From the NCBI RefSeq assembly GCF_004762045.1, contig NZ_SJOM01000007.1, positions 5,791,565-5,855,564 on the forward strand: DNA of 64,000 nucleotides, written 5' to 3'. Position numbers and translations under genes: made by a program. The stretch comes from Mycobacterium sp. DL99 (GTDB taxonomy: Bacteria; Actinomycetota; Actinomycetes; Mycobacteriales; Mycobacteriaceae). Position 1 is the first letter of the stretch. Each line of letters starts with the position of its first letter. The notes below the pieces were generated by a model, which did not search any database, had not been told where the DNA came from, and saw only the letters and a list, made by a program, of their open reading frames with translations. This document shows, in pieces, positions 16,991 through 25,684 of the stretch.

Positions 16991-17946
16991 CTCAACGCAT
17001 TCCGTCGCTGGTCACCATCGGTGAGACGATGGGGCTGCTCACCTCCCCGTCCCCCGGGCCTCTGCGACATCAAACCCATCTGGCCCTCTCCGTAGGCGGC
17101 GCGGAATCCAACGTCGCGATCGGTGTCGCTCGCCTCGGGATCAGTTCGACCTGGATATCCAGGCTCGGCGCAGACGCCGTCGGCGAACTCGTGGAACGCG
17201 AACTGTCGGCTGAACATGTTCGAGTGATCGCGTGCCGCGACACGAGCCGACCCACCGGCCTGATGATCAAGAATCGGCATTCGGCCACCCACACCGAAGT
17301 CCTCTACTACCGGTCCACCAGCGCGGCGGCAGCGCTCACGCCGGACGATATCGACGCGAGCGTGCTGGACGGCGCCACATATGTGCACCTGTCCGGGATC
17401 ACACCGGCGTTGAGCGAAAGTTGCCGCGGCACAGTCGACCACATCTTGGCGCTGGCCCGTGACCGCGATATCCCCGTGTCGTTCGACATCAATTACCGCA
17501 GCGCACTGTGGGATCGGCAGACCGCCGTTCGGGTCCTCGAACCGATGCTCGCCGATGCCGACATCGTCTTCGCGGGCCGCGACGAGGCCCACATGTTCAC
17601 CGGCGCCCGGGAGCTGAGCGAAACCTGCGACGCCCTGTCCGCGCTCGCACGCGGCTATGCGGTGATCAAGCTGGGCGAGGCGGGAGCGGCCGCATCGGTG
17701 GGCGGAGTACTCCACCGCCAGGATCCGCACCCGGTCGACGCAATCGATTCCGTCGGCGCCGGAGACGCTTTCGTCGCCGGCTACCTGGCTCACACCATGA
17801 CGGGACACACGGTCCCGGAGAGCCTGGCGGCAGCCGCAGTCTGCGGAGCCCTGGCGTGCACGGTGCCCGGTGACTGGCAGGGCGCGCCGAGCACCACCGA
17901 TCTCGCACGCGCCCTGTCACCGCACGGCGATCCCGTCCTGCGGTAG
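16987..17946 (+). CDS. PfkB-family sugar kinase, 2-keto-3-deoxygluconate kinase-like
   Basis: 319 residues. The N-terminal PfkB part is VGGAESNVAIGVARLG and the signature 2 is DSVGAGDAFVAGY with catalytic Asp260. The segment VLYYRSTSAAAALTPDDID resembles KDG kinases, where Tyr and Arg residues hold the 2-keto acid. Together with the overlapping KDPG-type aldolase gene it suggests phosphorylation of a 2-keto-3-deoxy sugar acid followed by aldol cleavage. It is the last gene of the LacI-controlled operon and meets ipdF tail to tail. Confidence 0.85.
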   Translation: MTQRIPSLVTIGETMGLLTSPSPGPLRHQTHLALSVGGAESNVAIGVARLGISSTWISRLGADAVGELVERELSAEHVRVIACRDTSRPTGLMIKNRHSATHTEVLYYRSTSAAAALTPDDIDASVLDGATYVHLSGITPALSESCRGTVDHILALARDRDIPVSFDINYRSALWDRQTAVRVLEPMLADADIVFAGRDEAHMFTGARELSETCDALSALARGYAVIKLGEAGAAASVGGVLHRQDPHPVDAIDSVGAGDAFVAGYLAHTMTGHTVPESLAAAAVCGALACTVPGDWQGAPSTTDLARALSPHGDPVLR

Positions 17947-17956
17947 CGCCCTTCGG

Positions 17957-18748
17957 TCAGGCCCGCTGGCTGGAAACCGAGATGACCTCGCCGGTCAGGT
18001 AGCTCGAGTAGTCGCTGGCCAGGTACGCGATGGTGGTGGCGATCTCCCACGGCTCGGCGGCGCGGCCGAACGCCTCGTCCGAGGACAGCCGGTCCAGCAG
18101 GGCCGCATCGGCCGAGCGCTCCAGGAACTTGTGCCGCGCGATGCTCGGCGAGACCGCGTTGATCCGCACTCCGAATTCGACGGCTTCGATTGCGCTGCAA
18201 CGGGTCAGCGCCATGACGCCGGCCTTGGCGGCGGCGTAGTGCGACTGCGAGTGCTGCGCGCGCCAGCCGAGAACGCTGGCGTTGTTGACGATCACGCCGC
18301 CGTGCTCGACGTCCCGGAAGTAGCGCAGGGCGGCGCGGGTGGCTCGCATGACCGAGTTCAGCGTGACGTTCAGGACCCGGTCCCACTCGTCGTCGGTCAT
18401 GTCGATCAGCGGGGTTTCGCCGCCGAGGCCGGCGTTGTTCACCAAAACGTCCAGGCGGCCCATCTTTTCGACCGACCGGGCGATGAGGGCGTCGACCGCC
18501 TCGGTGGAGGTGACGTCGCAGACCACGGCCTCGACCCGGCCCAGGCCGAGCTCGGCCAGCTGGTCGCGGGTCTCGTTCAGTCGCCGCTCGTGGTAGTCGG
18601 ACACCACGACGTCGGCGCCCTCCAGCAGCGCTCGGCGCGCGGTGGACGAGCCGATGCCGGTACCGGCGGCGGCGGTCACCAGGACGACCTTGCCCTTCAG
18701 CAGGCCGTGGCCCTCAACCTCTTTGGGAGCTACGGACAGATCACTCAT
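17957..18748 (-). CDS. ipdF: IpdF, short-chain dehydrogenase of steroid C/D-ring degradation
   Basis: 263 residues from an ATG two bases after the ipdE1 stop. The NAD-binding motif VTAAAGTGIGSSTAR, the structural motif NNAG and the catalytic motif with YAAAK (SQSHYAAAKAGVMALTRC) are present. In M. tuberculosis Rv3559c (IpdF) acts with IpdC and EchA20 in converting 5-OH HIC-CoA to COCHEA-CoA. Co-transcribed with ipdE1 from the KstR2-controlled divergent promoter. Confidence 0.92.
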   Translation of the reverse strand: MSDLSVAPKEVEGHGLLKGKVVLVTAAAGTGIGSSTARRALLEGADVVVSDYHERRLNETRDQLAELGLGRVEAVVCDVTSTEAVDALIARSVEKMGRLDVLVNNAGLGGETPLIDMTDDEWDRVLNVTLNSVMRATRAALRYFRDVEHGGVIVNNASVLGWRAQHSQSHYAAAKAGVMALTRCSAIEAVEFGVRINAVSPSIARHKFLERSADAALLDRLSSDEAFGRAAEPWEIATTIAYLASDYSSYLTGEVISVSSQRA

Positions 18749-18750
18749 GC

Positions 18751-19899
18751 TCAGCCCTTGGCCTCTCGGGGTAGACCGAGCACCCGCTCGGCGATGATGT
18801 TGCGCTGAATTTCGTTGGACCCGCCGTAGATGGTGTCCGAACGCGAGAACAGATAGAGCCGCTGCCACTCGTCGAACTCGCCATCAGGCAGCGTCAGTCC
18901 GGCCATCCCCTGCACGTCCATGGCGATCTCGCCGAGATCGCGATGCCAGTTGGCCCACAACAGCTTCGACACGTTGTCCTGGCCGGGCTGTTCGACATCC
19001 ATGGTCGCCAGCGCGTAGGAACGCATGGCCTGCAGGCCGGTCCACGACTCGGTCAGCCGCTGACGGATCAGCGGGTCGTCGGCCGCGCCGGTGCGCTTGG
19101 CCAGCTCGACCAGGTTGGAGTGCTCACGGGCGTAGCGGATCTGCTGGCCGAGCGTGGACACGCCGCGCTCGAAGGTCAGCGTGCCCATCGCCACGCGCCA
19201 GCCGTCGCCGGGCTGACCGACCACGAGCGAGGCATCGGTGCGGGCGTCGTCGAAGAACACCTCGTTGAACTCGGAGTCTCCGGTCAGCTGGATGATCGGG
19301 CGGATCTCGACGCCCGGCTGATTCAGCGGCACCAGCAGATAGGACAGTCCGGCGTGCCGCTTGGAGCCCTTCTCCGTACGCGCCACCACGAAGCACCACT
19401 GCGCCCAGTGGGCCAGCGACGTCCACACCTTCTGGCCGTTGATGACCCACTCATCGCCGACCAGCTCGGCCGTCGTCGCGACGTTGGCCAGGTCACTGCC
19501 GGCGTTGGGCTCGGAGTAGCCCTGGCTCCACAGCTCGGTGACGTCGAGGATCTTGGGTAGGAACCGCTGCTGCTGTTCGGGGGTGCCGTACTCGATGAGC
19601 GTCGGCCCGAGCAGTTCCTCGCCCAGGTGGTTGACCTTGTCGGGAGCGTTCGCGCGGGCGTACTCCTCGTAGAAGGCGACGCGATGCGCGACCGACAGCC
19701 CACGGCCGCCGTGCTCCACCGGCCAGCCGAGGCAGGTCAATCCCGCCGCGGCCAGATGCTGATTCCACGCCCGACGTTCTTCGAAGGCTTCGTGTTCACG
19801 CCCCGGTCCACCCAGGCCCTTGAGCGCTGCGAATTCGCCTACAAGATTGTCTGCGAGCCACTGCCGGACCTCGGCCCGGAACTCCTGGACCTCTATCAC
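18751..19899 (-). CDS. ipdE1: IpdE1 (FadE30), alpha subunit of 5-OH-HIP-CoA dehydrogenase
   Basis: 382 residues, full acyl-CoA dehydrogenase length, with segments ELWSQGYSEPNAGSDLANV and IYGGSNEIQRNIIAERVLGLPR, typical FAD-binding features. FadE30 and FadE33 of M. tuberculosis form the heterotetrameric IpdE1-IpdE2 enzyme that introduces the double bond into 5-OH-HIP-CoA. The partner ipdE2 is at 23571-24506 in the divergent operon, and the shared KstR2 box lies 17 bases upstream of this start. Confidence 0.92.
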   Translation of the reverse strand: MIEVQEFRAEVRQWLADNLVGEFAALKGLGGPGREHEAFEERRAWNQHLAAAGLTCLGWPVEHGGRGLSVAHRVAFYEEYARANAPDKVNHLGEELLGPTLIEYGTPEQQQRFLPKILDVTELWSQGYSEPNAGSDLANVATTAELVGDEWVINGQKVWTSLAHWAQWCFVVARTEKGSKRHAGLSYLLVPLNQPGVEIRPIIQLTGDSEFNEVFFDDARTDASLVVGQPGDGWRVAMGTLTFERGVSTLGQQIRYAREHSNLVELAKRTGAADDPLIRQRLTESWTGLQAMRSYALATMDVEQPGQDNVSKLLWANWHRDLGEIAMDVQGMAGLTLPDGEFDEWQRLYLFSRSDTIYGGSNEIQRNIIAERVLGLPREAKG

Positions 19900-19915
19900 C
19901 CCTGTAGGCTAACCT

Positions 19916-19929
19916 ACCAAGCACTTGCT
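19916..19929. promoter_or_regulatory. KstR2 operator between ipdE1 and fadD3
   Basis: ACCAAGCACTTGCT matches AnCAAGnnCTTGnT at all defined positions. It is in the 47-base divergent region, 18 bases before the fadD3 start, so a single repressor dimer pair could close both operons. Confidence 0.93.
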
Positions 19930-19946
19930 TTGTTAAGGGAGCATCG

Positions 19947-21500
19947 ATGACGAGCGATCGCCGCACCGTTCCAGCGGTGCTGGACCGGGTTGCCGTGCAG
20001 TTTTCCGACCATGAAGCCCTGGTCAGTGACGATCAGCGCCTCACCTATTCGGAACTGCGCGCGCACGTACGCCAGGCCGCCGCGGCCATGATCGACCTCG
20101 GCGTCGAACCCGGCGACCGGGTGGCGATCTGGTCGCCCAACACCTGGCACTGGGTGGTGGCCTGCCTGGCCACGCACTACGCCGGCGCGCAGATGGTGCC
20201 GCTGAACACCCGCTACACCGCCAGCGAGGCCACCGACATCCTGGCCCGCACCGAGGCTCCACTGTTGATCGCCTCGGGCGAGTTCCTCGGCTCCGACCGC
20301 GCCGCCGAACTGGATCGCGACGCGCTGCCCGCGTTGCGCCACATCGTGCGGGTGCCGATCGAGAAGCAGGACGGAACGTGGGACGAGTTCGTCGCCCGCG
20401 GGGGCGGCGTTGCCGCCATGGATCGAGTCGATGCACGCGCCGCCGCGGTGCAGCCCGACGACGTCTCCGACATCCTGTTCACCTCCGGCACCACGGGACG
20501 CAGCAAGGGTGTGCGGTGCGCGCACCGGCAGTCCCTCGACGGATCGGCGGCCTGGGCCGAGTGCGGGCAGGTCACCAGCTCCGACCGCTACCTGTGCATC
20601 AACCCGTTCTTCCACAACTTCGGCTACAAGGCCGGCATCCTGGCCTGCCTTCAGACCGGCGCGACGCTGTACCCGGTGCTCACATTCAAGCCCGAGCAGG
20701 TGCTGAAAACCATTGCCGAACAGCGTATTACCGTGCTGCCCGGCCCGCCGACCATCTTCCAGACCCTGCTGGACCATCCCACGCGCGCCGACTACGACCT
20801 GTCCTCGCTGCGCTTCTCGGTGACCGGCGCCGCCGTCGTCCCGGTGGTCCTGATCGAGCGGATGCAGTCCGAACTCGACATCGACATCGTGCTGACCGCC
20901 TACGGGCTGACCGAGGCGGCCGGATTCGGCACCATGTGCCGCGCGCAAGACGACGCCGTCACCGTGGCCACCACCTGCGGCCGTCCCATCGCCGATTTCG
21001 AACTGCGCCTGGATGATTCGGGCGAGGTGCTGCTGCGCGGACCCAACGTCATGCTCGGCTACCTCGACGACCCGGAGGCCACCGCAGCGACCATCGACGC
21101 CGACGGCTGGCTGCACACCGGCGATATCGGCACGCTCGACGCGCGCGGCAACCTGACCATCACCGACCGCCTCAAGGACATGTACATCAGCGGCGGGTTC
21201 AATGTGTACCCGGCCGAGATCGAGCAGGTTCTGGCCCGGTTGGACGGGGTGGCCGAGTCCGCGGTGATCGGCGTGCCCGACGAACGGCTCGGTGAGGTCG
21301 GCAAGGCCTACGTTGTGCTCAAGCCCGGCACGACGCTCGACGAGGCCGCCGTGATCGCTTACGCGCGTGAGCATCTGGCGAACTTCAAAGCGCCGCGATC
21401 AGTTGAGTTTTTGGATGTGCTGCCGCGAAATCCGGGCGGCAAGGTGATCAAACCGGTGCTGCGCAGCAGAGGGACCCGAGAAGGGGTGCAATGGACCTGA
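19947..21500 (+). CDS. fadD3: FadD3, HIP-CoA synthetase
   Basis: 517 residues, ANL superfamily. Key parts are the P-loop LFTSGTTGRSKGV (about 175-187), YGLTEAAGFGTM, HTGDIGTLDARGNLTITDRLKDMYISGGFNVYPAE and the C-terminal lysine region NPGGKVIKPVLR. FadD3 of M. tuberculosis (Rv3561) activates HIP, the two-ring propionate left after A/B-ring degradation by Hsa enzymes, and so opens the KstR2 pathway; HIP-CoA is the KstR2 inducer. First gene of a tightly overlapping operon with fadE31, fadE32, ipdE2 and an aminotransferase. Confidence 0.94.
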   Translation: MTSDRRTVPAVLDRVAVQFSDHEALVSDDQRLTYSELRAHVRQAAAAMIDLGVEPGDRVAIWSPNTWHWVVACLATHYAGAQMVPLNTRYTASEATDILARTEAPLLIASGEFLGSDRAAELDRDALPALRHIVRVPIEKQDGTWDEFVARGGGVAAMDRVDARAAAVQPDDVSDILFTSGTTGRSKGVRCAHRQSLDGSAAWAECGQVTSSDRYLCINPFFHNFGYKAGILACLQTGATLYPVLTFKPEQVLKTIAEQRITVLPGPPTIFQTLLDHPTRADYDLSSLRFSVTGAAVVPVVLIERMQSELDIDIVLTAYGLTEAAGFGTMCRAQDDAVTVATTCGRPIADFELRLDDSGEVLLRGPNVMLGYLDDPEATAATIDADGWLHTGDIGTLDARGNLTITDRLKDMYISGGFNVYPAEIEQVLARLDGVAESAVIGVPDERLGEVGKAYVVLKPGTTLDEAAVIAYAREHLANFKAPRSVEFLDVLPRNPGGKVIKPVLRSRGTREGVQWT

Positions 21501-22621
21501 CATTCGACGACGAGACCGAGGCCTTCCGGGCCGAGGTCCGCGACTTCCTGACGGCCAACCGGGAGTCCTTCCCGACGAAGTCGTACGACACCCTTGAGGG
21601 GTTCGAACAGCACCGCCGCTGGGACAAGGCGCTCTTCGACGCCGGACTGTCGGTGATCGCCTGGCCCAAGGAGTACGGCGGCCGCGACGCCACCCTGCTG
21701 CAGTGGGTGGTGTTCGAGGAGGAGTACTTCCACGCCGGCGCGCCCGGCCGGGCCAGCGCCAACGGCACCGCGATGCTGGCGCCGACACTGTTCGCGCACG
21801 GCACCGACGAGCAGCTCCAGCGCGTGCTGCCGAAGATGGCCAGTGGCGAGGAGATCTGGGCTCAGGCCTGGTCCGAGCCCGAGTCGGGCAGCGACCTGGC
21901 CTCGCTGCGCTCGACGGCCACCAAGGTCGACGGCGGCTGGAAGCTCAACGGACAGAAGATCTGGAGCTCACGCGCACCGTTCGGCGAGCGCGGCTTCGGC
22001 CTGTTCCGCTCCGACCCAGAGGCACAGCGCCACAAGGGCCTGACCTACTTCATGTTCGACCTCACGGCGCCCGGGATCACCGTGCGCCCGATCGCCCAGT
22101 TGGGTGGAGACACCGGTTTCGGCGAGATCTTCCTCGACGACGTGTTCGTGCCGGACAACGATGTGATCGGCGGCGTGCACGAGGGCTGGCGCGCGGCGAT
22201 GAGCACGTCGAGCAACGAGCGCGGCATGTCGCTGCGCAGCCCGGCCCGCTTCATGGCCCCCGCCGAACGGCTTGTCGCGCAGTGGAAGTCGAACCCCGAT
22301 CCGGTGTTCACCGACCGCGTCGCGGACGCCTGGATCAAGGCCCAGGCCTACCGGCTGCACACCTTCGGCACCGTCACCCGGCTGGCCAACGGCGGTGAGC
22401 TAGGCGCCGAGTCCTCGGTGACCAAGGCGTTCTGGTCCGACCTGGACGTCGCCCTGCACCAGACCGCACTGGACCTGCAGGGTCCCGACGCCGAGTTGGT
22501 TGATCACTGGACCGAAGGTCTGCTGTTCGCGCTGGGCGGCCCGATCTACGCCGGCACCAACGAGATCCAGCGCAACATCATTGCCGAGCGCCTTCTTGGC
22601 CTGCCCCGGGAGCCGAAGTGA
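21491..22621 (+). CDS. fadE31: FadE31, acyl-CoA dehydrogenase
   Basis: 376 residues of acyl-CoA dehydrogenase fold, with EEIWAQAWSEPESGSDLASL, and IYAGTNEIQRNIIAERLLGLPR at the end. It overlaps fadD3 by 10 bases. It corresponds to Rv3562. It belongs to the KstR2-regulated ACAD set; which of the late CoA intermediates it oxidises, and whether it pairs with FadE32, is less firmly known than for IpdE1/IpdE2. Confidence 0.9.
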   Translation: MDLTFDDETEAFRAEVRDFLTANRESFPTKSYDTLEGFEQHRRWDKALFDAGLSVIAWPKEYGGRDATLLQWVVFEEEYFHAGAPGRASANGTAMLAPTLFAHGTDEQLQRVLPKMASGEEIWAQAWSEPESGSDLASLRSTATKVDGGWKLNGQKIWSSRAPFGERGFGLFRSDPEAQRHKGLTYFMFDLTAPGITVRPIAQLGGDTGFGEIFLDDVFVPDNDVIGGVHEGWRAAMSTSSNERGMSLRSPARFMAPAERLVAQWKSNPDPVFTDRVADAWIKAQAYRLHTFGTVTRLANGGELGAESSVTKAFWSDLDVALHQTALDLQGPDAELVDHWTEGLLFALGGPIYAGTNEIQRNIIAERLLGLPREPK

Positions 22622-23574
22622 ACTTCGAGATTGACGAACAGCAGCGAGACTTCGCGGCCAGCATCGACGCGGCGCTCGGCGCCGCTGATGTCCCGGCCGC
22701 CGTGCGCGCCTGGGGTGACGGGGACACCGCACCCGGCCGCAAGGTGTGGGCACAGCTGACCGACCTCGGGGTGACCGCACTGCTGGTGCCCGAGAAGTAC
22801 GACGGCATCGAGGCCCACCCGGTCGACCTCGTCGTCGCCCTGGAGCGATTGGGCTACTGGGCCGTACCCGGTCCGGTGACCGAATCCATCGCCGTCGCAC
22901 CGATTCTGCTCGCCGATGACGAGCGGGCGGGAGCACTGGCCTCCGGCGAGCTGATCGCCACCGTAGCCATGCCTCCGCAGGTGCCGCGTGCCGTCAACGC
23001 CGACGTCGCAGGCCTGACCCTGCTGGCCACCGACGGTCAGGTGGGTGACGCCACCGTCGGCGCTGCACACGATTCCGTCGACCCGTCCCGAAAGCTGTTC
23101 GACGTCACGGCATCTGGTGACACCCAGTCCGCCGACACCGCGCGGGCCTACGAGTTCGGTGTCCTGGCGACCGCCGCCCAACTGGTCGGCGCCGGGCAGG
23201 CCATGCTCGACCAGTCCGTCGAATACGCCAAGCAGCGCACCCAGTTCGGCCGAATCATCGGCTCATACCAGGCCATCAAGCACAAGCTGGCCGACGTGCT
23301 CATCGCCGTCGAACTGGCCCGGCCGCTGGTCTACGGCGCGGCACTGTCGCTGGCCGAGGGGTCACCCGACACCGCACGTGACATCAGCGCCGCCAAGGTG
23401 GCCGCCGCCGACGCCGCGCTGCTGGCCGCCCGCTCTGCGCTGCAGACCCACGGGGCCATCGGGTTCACCCAGGAACACGACCTGTCCCTGTCACTGCTGC
23501 GCGTACAGGCATTGCGCAGCGCCTGGGGCGATCCCACTCTGCACCGTCGTCGACTGCTGGAGGTCCTCTCGTGA
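22618..23574 (+). CDS. fadE32: FadE32, acyl-CoA dehydrogenase-like subunit
   Basis: 318 residues, shorter than a standard ACAD and typical of the partner subunit of heteromeric steroid ACADs. The C-terminal half carries QRTQFGRIIGSYQAIKHKLAD, a FAD-contact segment. GTG start within the fadE31 stop (GTGA). An M. smegmatis fadE32 mutant is reported to accumulate MOODA, so it should act on MOODA-CoA after FadA6. Confidence 0.9.
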   Translation: MNFEIDEQQRDFAASIDAALGAADVPAAVRAWGDGDTAPGRKVWAQLTDLGVTALLVPEKYDGIEAHPVDLVVALERLGYWAVPGPVTESIAVAPILLADDERAGALASGELIATVAMPPQVPRAVNADVAGLTLLATDGQVGDATVGAAHDSVDPSRKLFDVTASGDTQSADTARAYEFGVLATAAQLVGAGQAMLDQSVEYAKQRTQFGRIIGSYQAIKHKLADVLIAVELARPLVYGAALSLAEGSPDTARDISAAKVAAADAALLAARSALQTHGAIGFTQEHDLSLSLLRVQALRSAWGDPTLHRRRLLEVLS

Positions 23575-24506
23575 GTGAAGAACGGCAACTGCTGCGCGAA
23601 ACCGTCGCCGCGTTGGTGGACAAACACGCCTCCCCCGAGGCCGTGCGCGCGGCGATGGAATCCGAACGCGGCTACGACGAGAAACTGTGGAGCCTGCTGT
23701 GTGAGCAGGTCGGCGCAGCCGCTCTGGTGGTCCCGGAGGAACTGGGCGGCGCCGGAGGCGAACTCGCCGATGCCGCAGTGGTTCTCGAAGAGCTCGGCAA
23801 GGCCCTGGTGCCGACCCCGTTGCTCGGCACCACGCTTGCTGAACTCGCCCTGCTGGCCGTCGACGATCACGAGCCGCTTGAAGGGCTGGCCGAAGGCGCG
23901 TCCATCGGCACCGTGGCGTTCGACGCCGACTACGTCATCAACGGTGATGTGGCCGATGTCGTCATCGCCGCCGACGGGGAGAACCTGACCCGCTGGACCA
24001 CGTTCACGGCCACCCCGAAATCCACCATGGATCTGACCCGCCGGCTGTCCGCGGTGATCCCGGGTGACACCGTCGTCCTCGGCGCCGATCCCGGCCTGGC
24101 CGACACCGCCGCCCTGCTGATGGCCGCCGAGCAGATCGGTGCCGCGTCACGCTGCCTGGACCTCACGGTCGCCTACACCAAGGACCGGGTGCAGTTCGGA
24201 CGTGCGATCGGCAGCTTCCAAGCCCTCAAGCACCGGATGGCTGACCTGTACGTCAAGGTGTCCTCGGCGCGCGCCGTCGTCAACGACGCCATCGCCGCTC
24301 CGTCGCCCACCACGGCTTCCCTGGCCCGCTACTTCGCCAGTGAGGCGCTGTCGGCGGTGGCCGCCGAGGCGGTCCAGCTGCACGGCGGTATCGCCATCAC
24401 CTGGGAGAGCGACATCCAGCTGTACTTCAAGCGGGCGCACGGCAGCGCCCAGTTGCTGGGGCCGCCGCGCGAGCAGCTGCGCCGGCTCGAAGCCGAAGTG
24501 TTCTAG
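23571..24506 (+). CDS. ipdE2: IpdE2 (FadE33), beta subunit of 5-OH-HIP-CoA dehydrogenase
   Basis: 311 residues, with DRVQFGRAIGSFQALKHRMADLYVK and HGGIAITWESDIQLYFKRA, the short partner type of ACAD subunits. Corresponds to Rv3564. It forms the active dehydrogenase with IpdE1 encoded across the divergent promoter, so balanced expression from the shared KstR2 box makes sense. GTG start overlaps the fadE32 stop (GTGA). Confidence 0.92.
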   Translation: MSEERQLLRETVAALVDKHASPEAVRAAMESERGYDEKLWSLLCEQVGAAALVVPEELGGAGGELADAAVVLEELGKALVPTPLLGTTLAELALLAVDDHEPLEGLAEGASIGTVAFDADYVINGDVADVVIAADGENLTRWTTFTATPKSTMDLTRRLSAVIPGDTVVLGADPGLADTAALLMAAEQIGAASRCLDLTVAYTKDRVQFGRAIGSFQALKHRMADLYVKVSSARAVVNDAIAAPSPTTASLARYFASEALSAVAAEAVQLHGGIAITWESDIQLYFKRAHGSAQLLGPPREQLRRLEAEVF

Positions 24507-24516
24507 CCTCCAGGAC

Positions 24517-25674
24517 ATGACTGATCACGTCGCACTGCGAGCCGGGATTCCGCCGTTCCACGTCATGGATGTGTGGCTGGCCGCGGACGAACGCCAGCGC
24601 ACGCACGGCGACCTGGTCAACCTGTCCGCCGGGCAGCCCAGTGCCGGGGCACCGACGGCGGTGCGCGACGCCGCCGTCGCCGCGCTGAACCAGGGCTCGC
24701 TCGGTTACACCGTCGCGCTCGGTCTCCCCGAGCTGCGCGCCGAGATCGCCGCGTCGTACCGCAAGTACGGCGTCGAGGTCGGCGTCGACGAGGTGGTGCT
24801 CACCACCGGATCGTCGGGCGGATTCCTGCTGACCTTCCTGGCATGTTTCGACGCCGGCGATCGGGTGGCGATCGCCAGCCCGGGCTACCCCTGTTACCGG
24901 AACATCCTCACTGCGCTGGGCTGTGAGGTGGTCGAGATCCCGTGCGGCCCCGAGACCCGGTTCCAGCCGACGGTCGCGATGCTCGAGGCGCTCGATCCCC
25001 CGGTGGCCGGTGTGATCGTCGCCAGCCCGGCCAACCCGACCGGCACCGTCATTCCGCCCGCCGAGTTGGCCGCCATCGCGACGTGGTGTGACAACTCCGG
25101 TGTGCGGTTGATCAGCGACGAGGTCTACCACGGCCTGGTCTACCCCGGCGCGCCCGAGACCAGCTGCGCGTGGGAGACCTCGCGCAATGCCGTTGTGGTC
25201 AACAGCTTCTCGAAGTACTTCGCGATGACCGGGTGGCGGCTGGGCTGGCTGCTGGTGCCCACCGGACTGCAGCGCGCGGTCGACCGGCTCACCGGCAACT
25301 TCACCATCTGCCCGCCCGCGCTGGCCCAGCATGCCGCGGTCGCCGCGTTCACCCCGGAGTCACTGGCCGAGGCCGACGGCCTGCTCTCGCACTACGGCGA
25401 CAACCGCACGCTGCTGCTGGACGGGCTGCGCGGCATCGGCATCGACCGGCTTGCCCCGACCGACGGCGCCTTCTATGTGTACGCCGATGTCAGCCAGTAC
25501 ACCGACGACTCCTTGGCCTGGTGCTCGAAGCTCTTGGCCGACACCGGAGTCGCCATCGCGCCCGGGATCGACTTCGACACCGTGCGCGGCGGCTCCTATG
25601 TCCGGCTGTCCTTCGCCGGGCCGACCAGCGATATCGAAGAGGCGCTGCGCCGGATCGGTGCGTGGTTGGGCTGA
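24517..25674 (+). CDS. aspB: AspB-like pyridoxal-phosphate aminotransferase
   Basis: 385 residues from the ATG at 24517, 10 bases after ipdE2. Class I/II aminotransferase features: SASPANPTG-type loop (IVASPANPTGTVIP), the SDEVYHGLVYPG aspartate/tyrosine pair, and the PLP lysine in NSFSKYFAMTGWRLGW. It holds the position of Rv3565 (aspB) of M. tuberculosis. The amino-group substrate and any role in steroid use are not known; it may only share transcription with the operon. Confidence 0.87.
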   Translation: MTDHVALRAGIPPFHVMDVWLAADERQRTHGDLVNLSAGQPSAGAPTAVRDAAVAALNQGSLGYTVALGLPELRAEIAASYRKYGVEVGVDEVVLTTGSSGGFLLTFLACFDAGDRVAIASPGYPCYRNILTALGCEVVEIPCGPETRFQPTVAMLEALDPPVAGVIVASPANPTGTVIPPAELAAIATWCDNSGVRLISDEVYHGLVYPGAPETSCAWETSRNAVVVNSFSKYFAMTGWRLGWLLVPTGLQRAVDRLTGNFTICPPALAQHAAVAAFTPESLAEADGLLSHYGDNRTLLLDGLRGIGIDRLAPTDGAFYVYADVSQYTDDSLAWCSKLLADTGVAIAPGIDFDTVRGGSYVRLSFAGPTSDIEEALRRIGAWLG

Positions 25675-25684
25675 CGCCCGTCCC

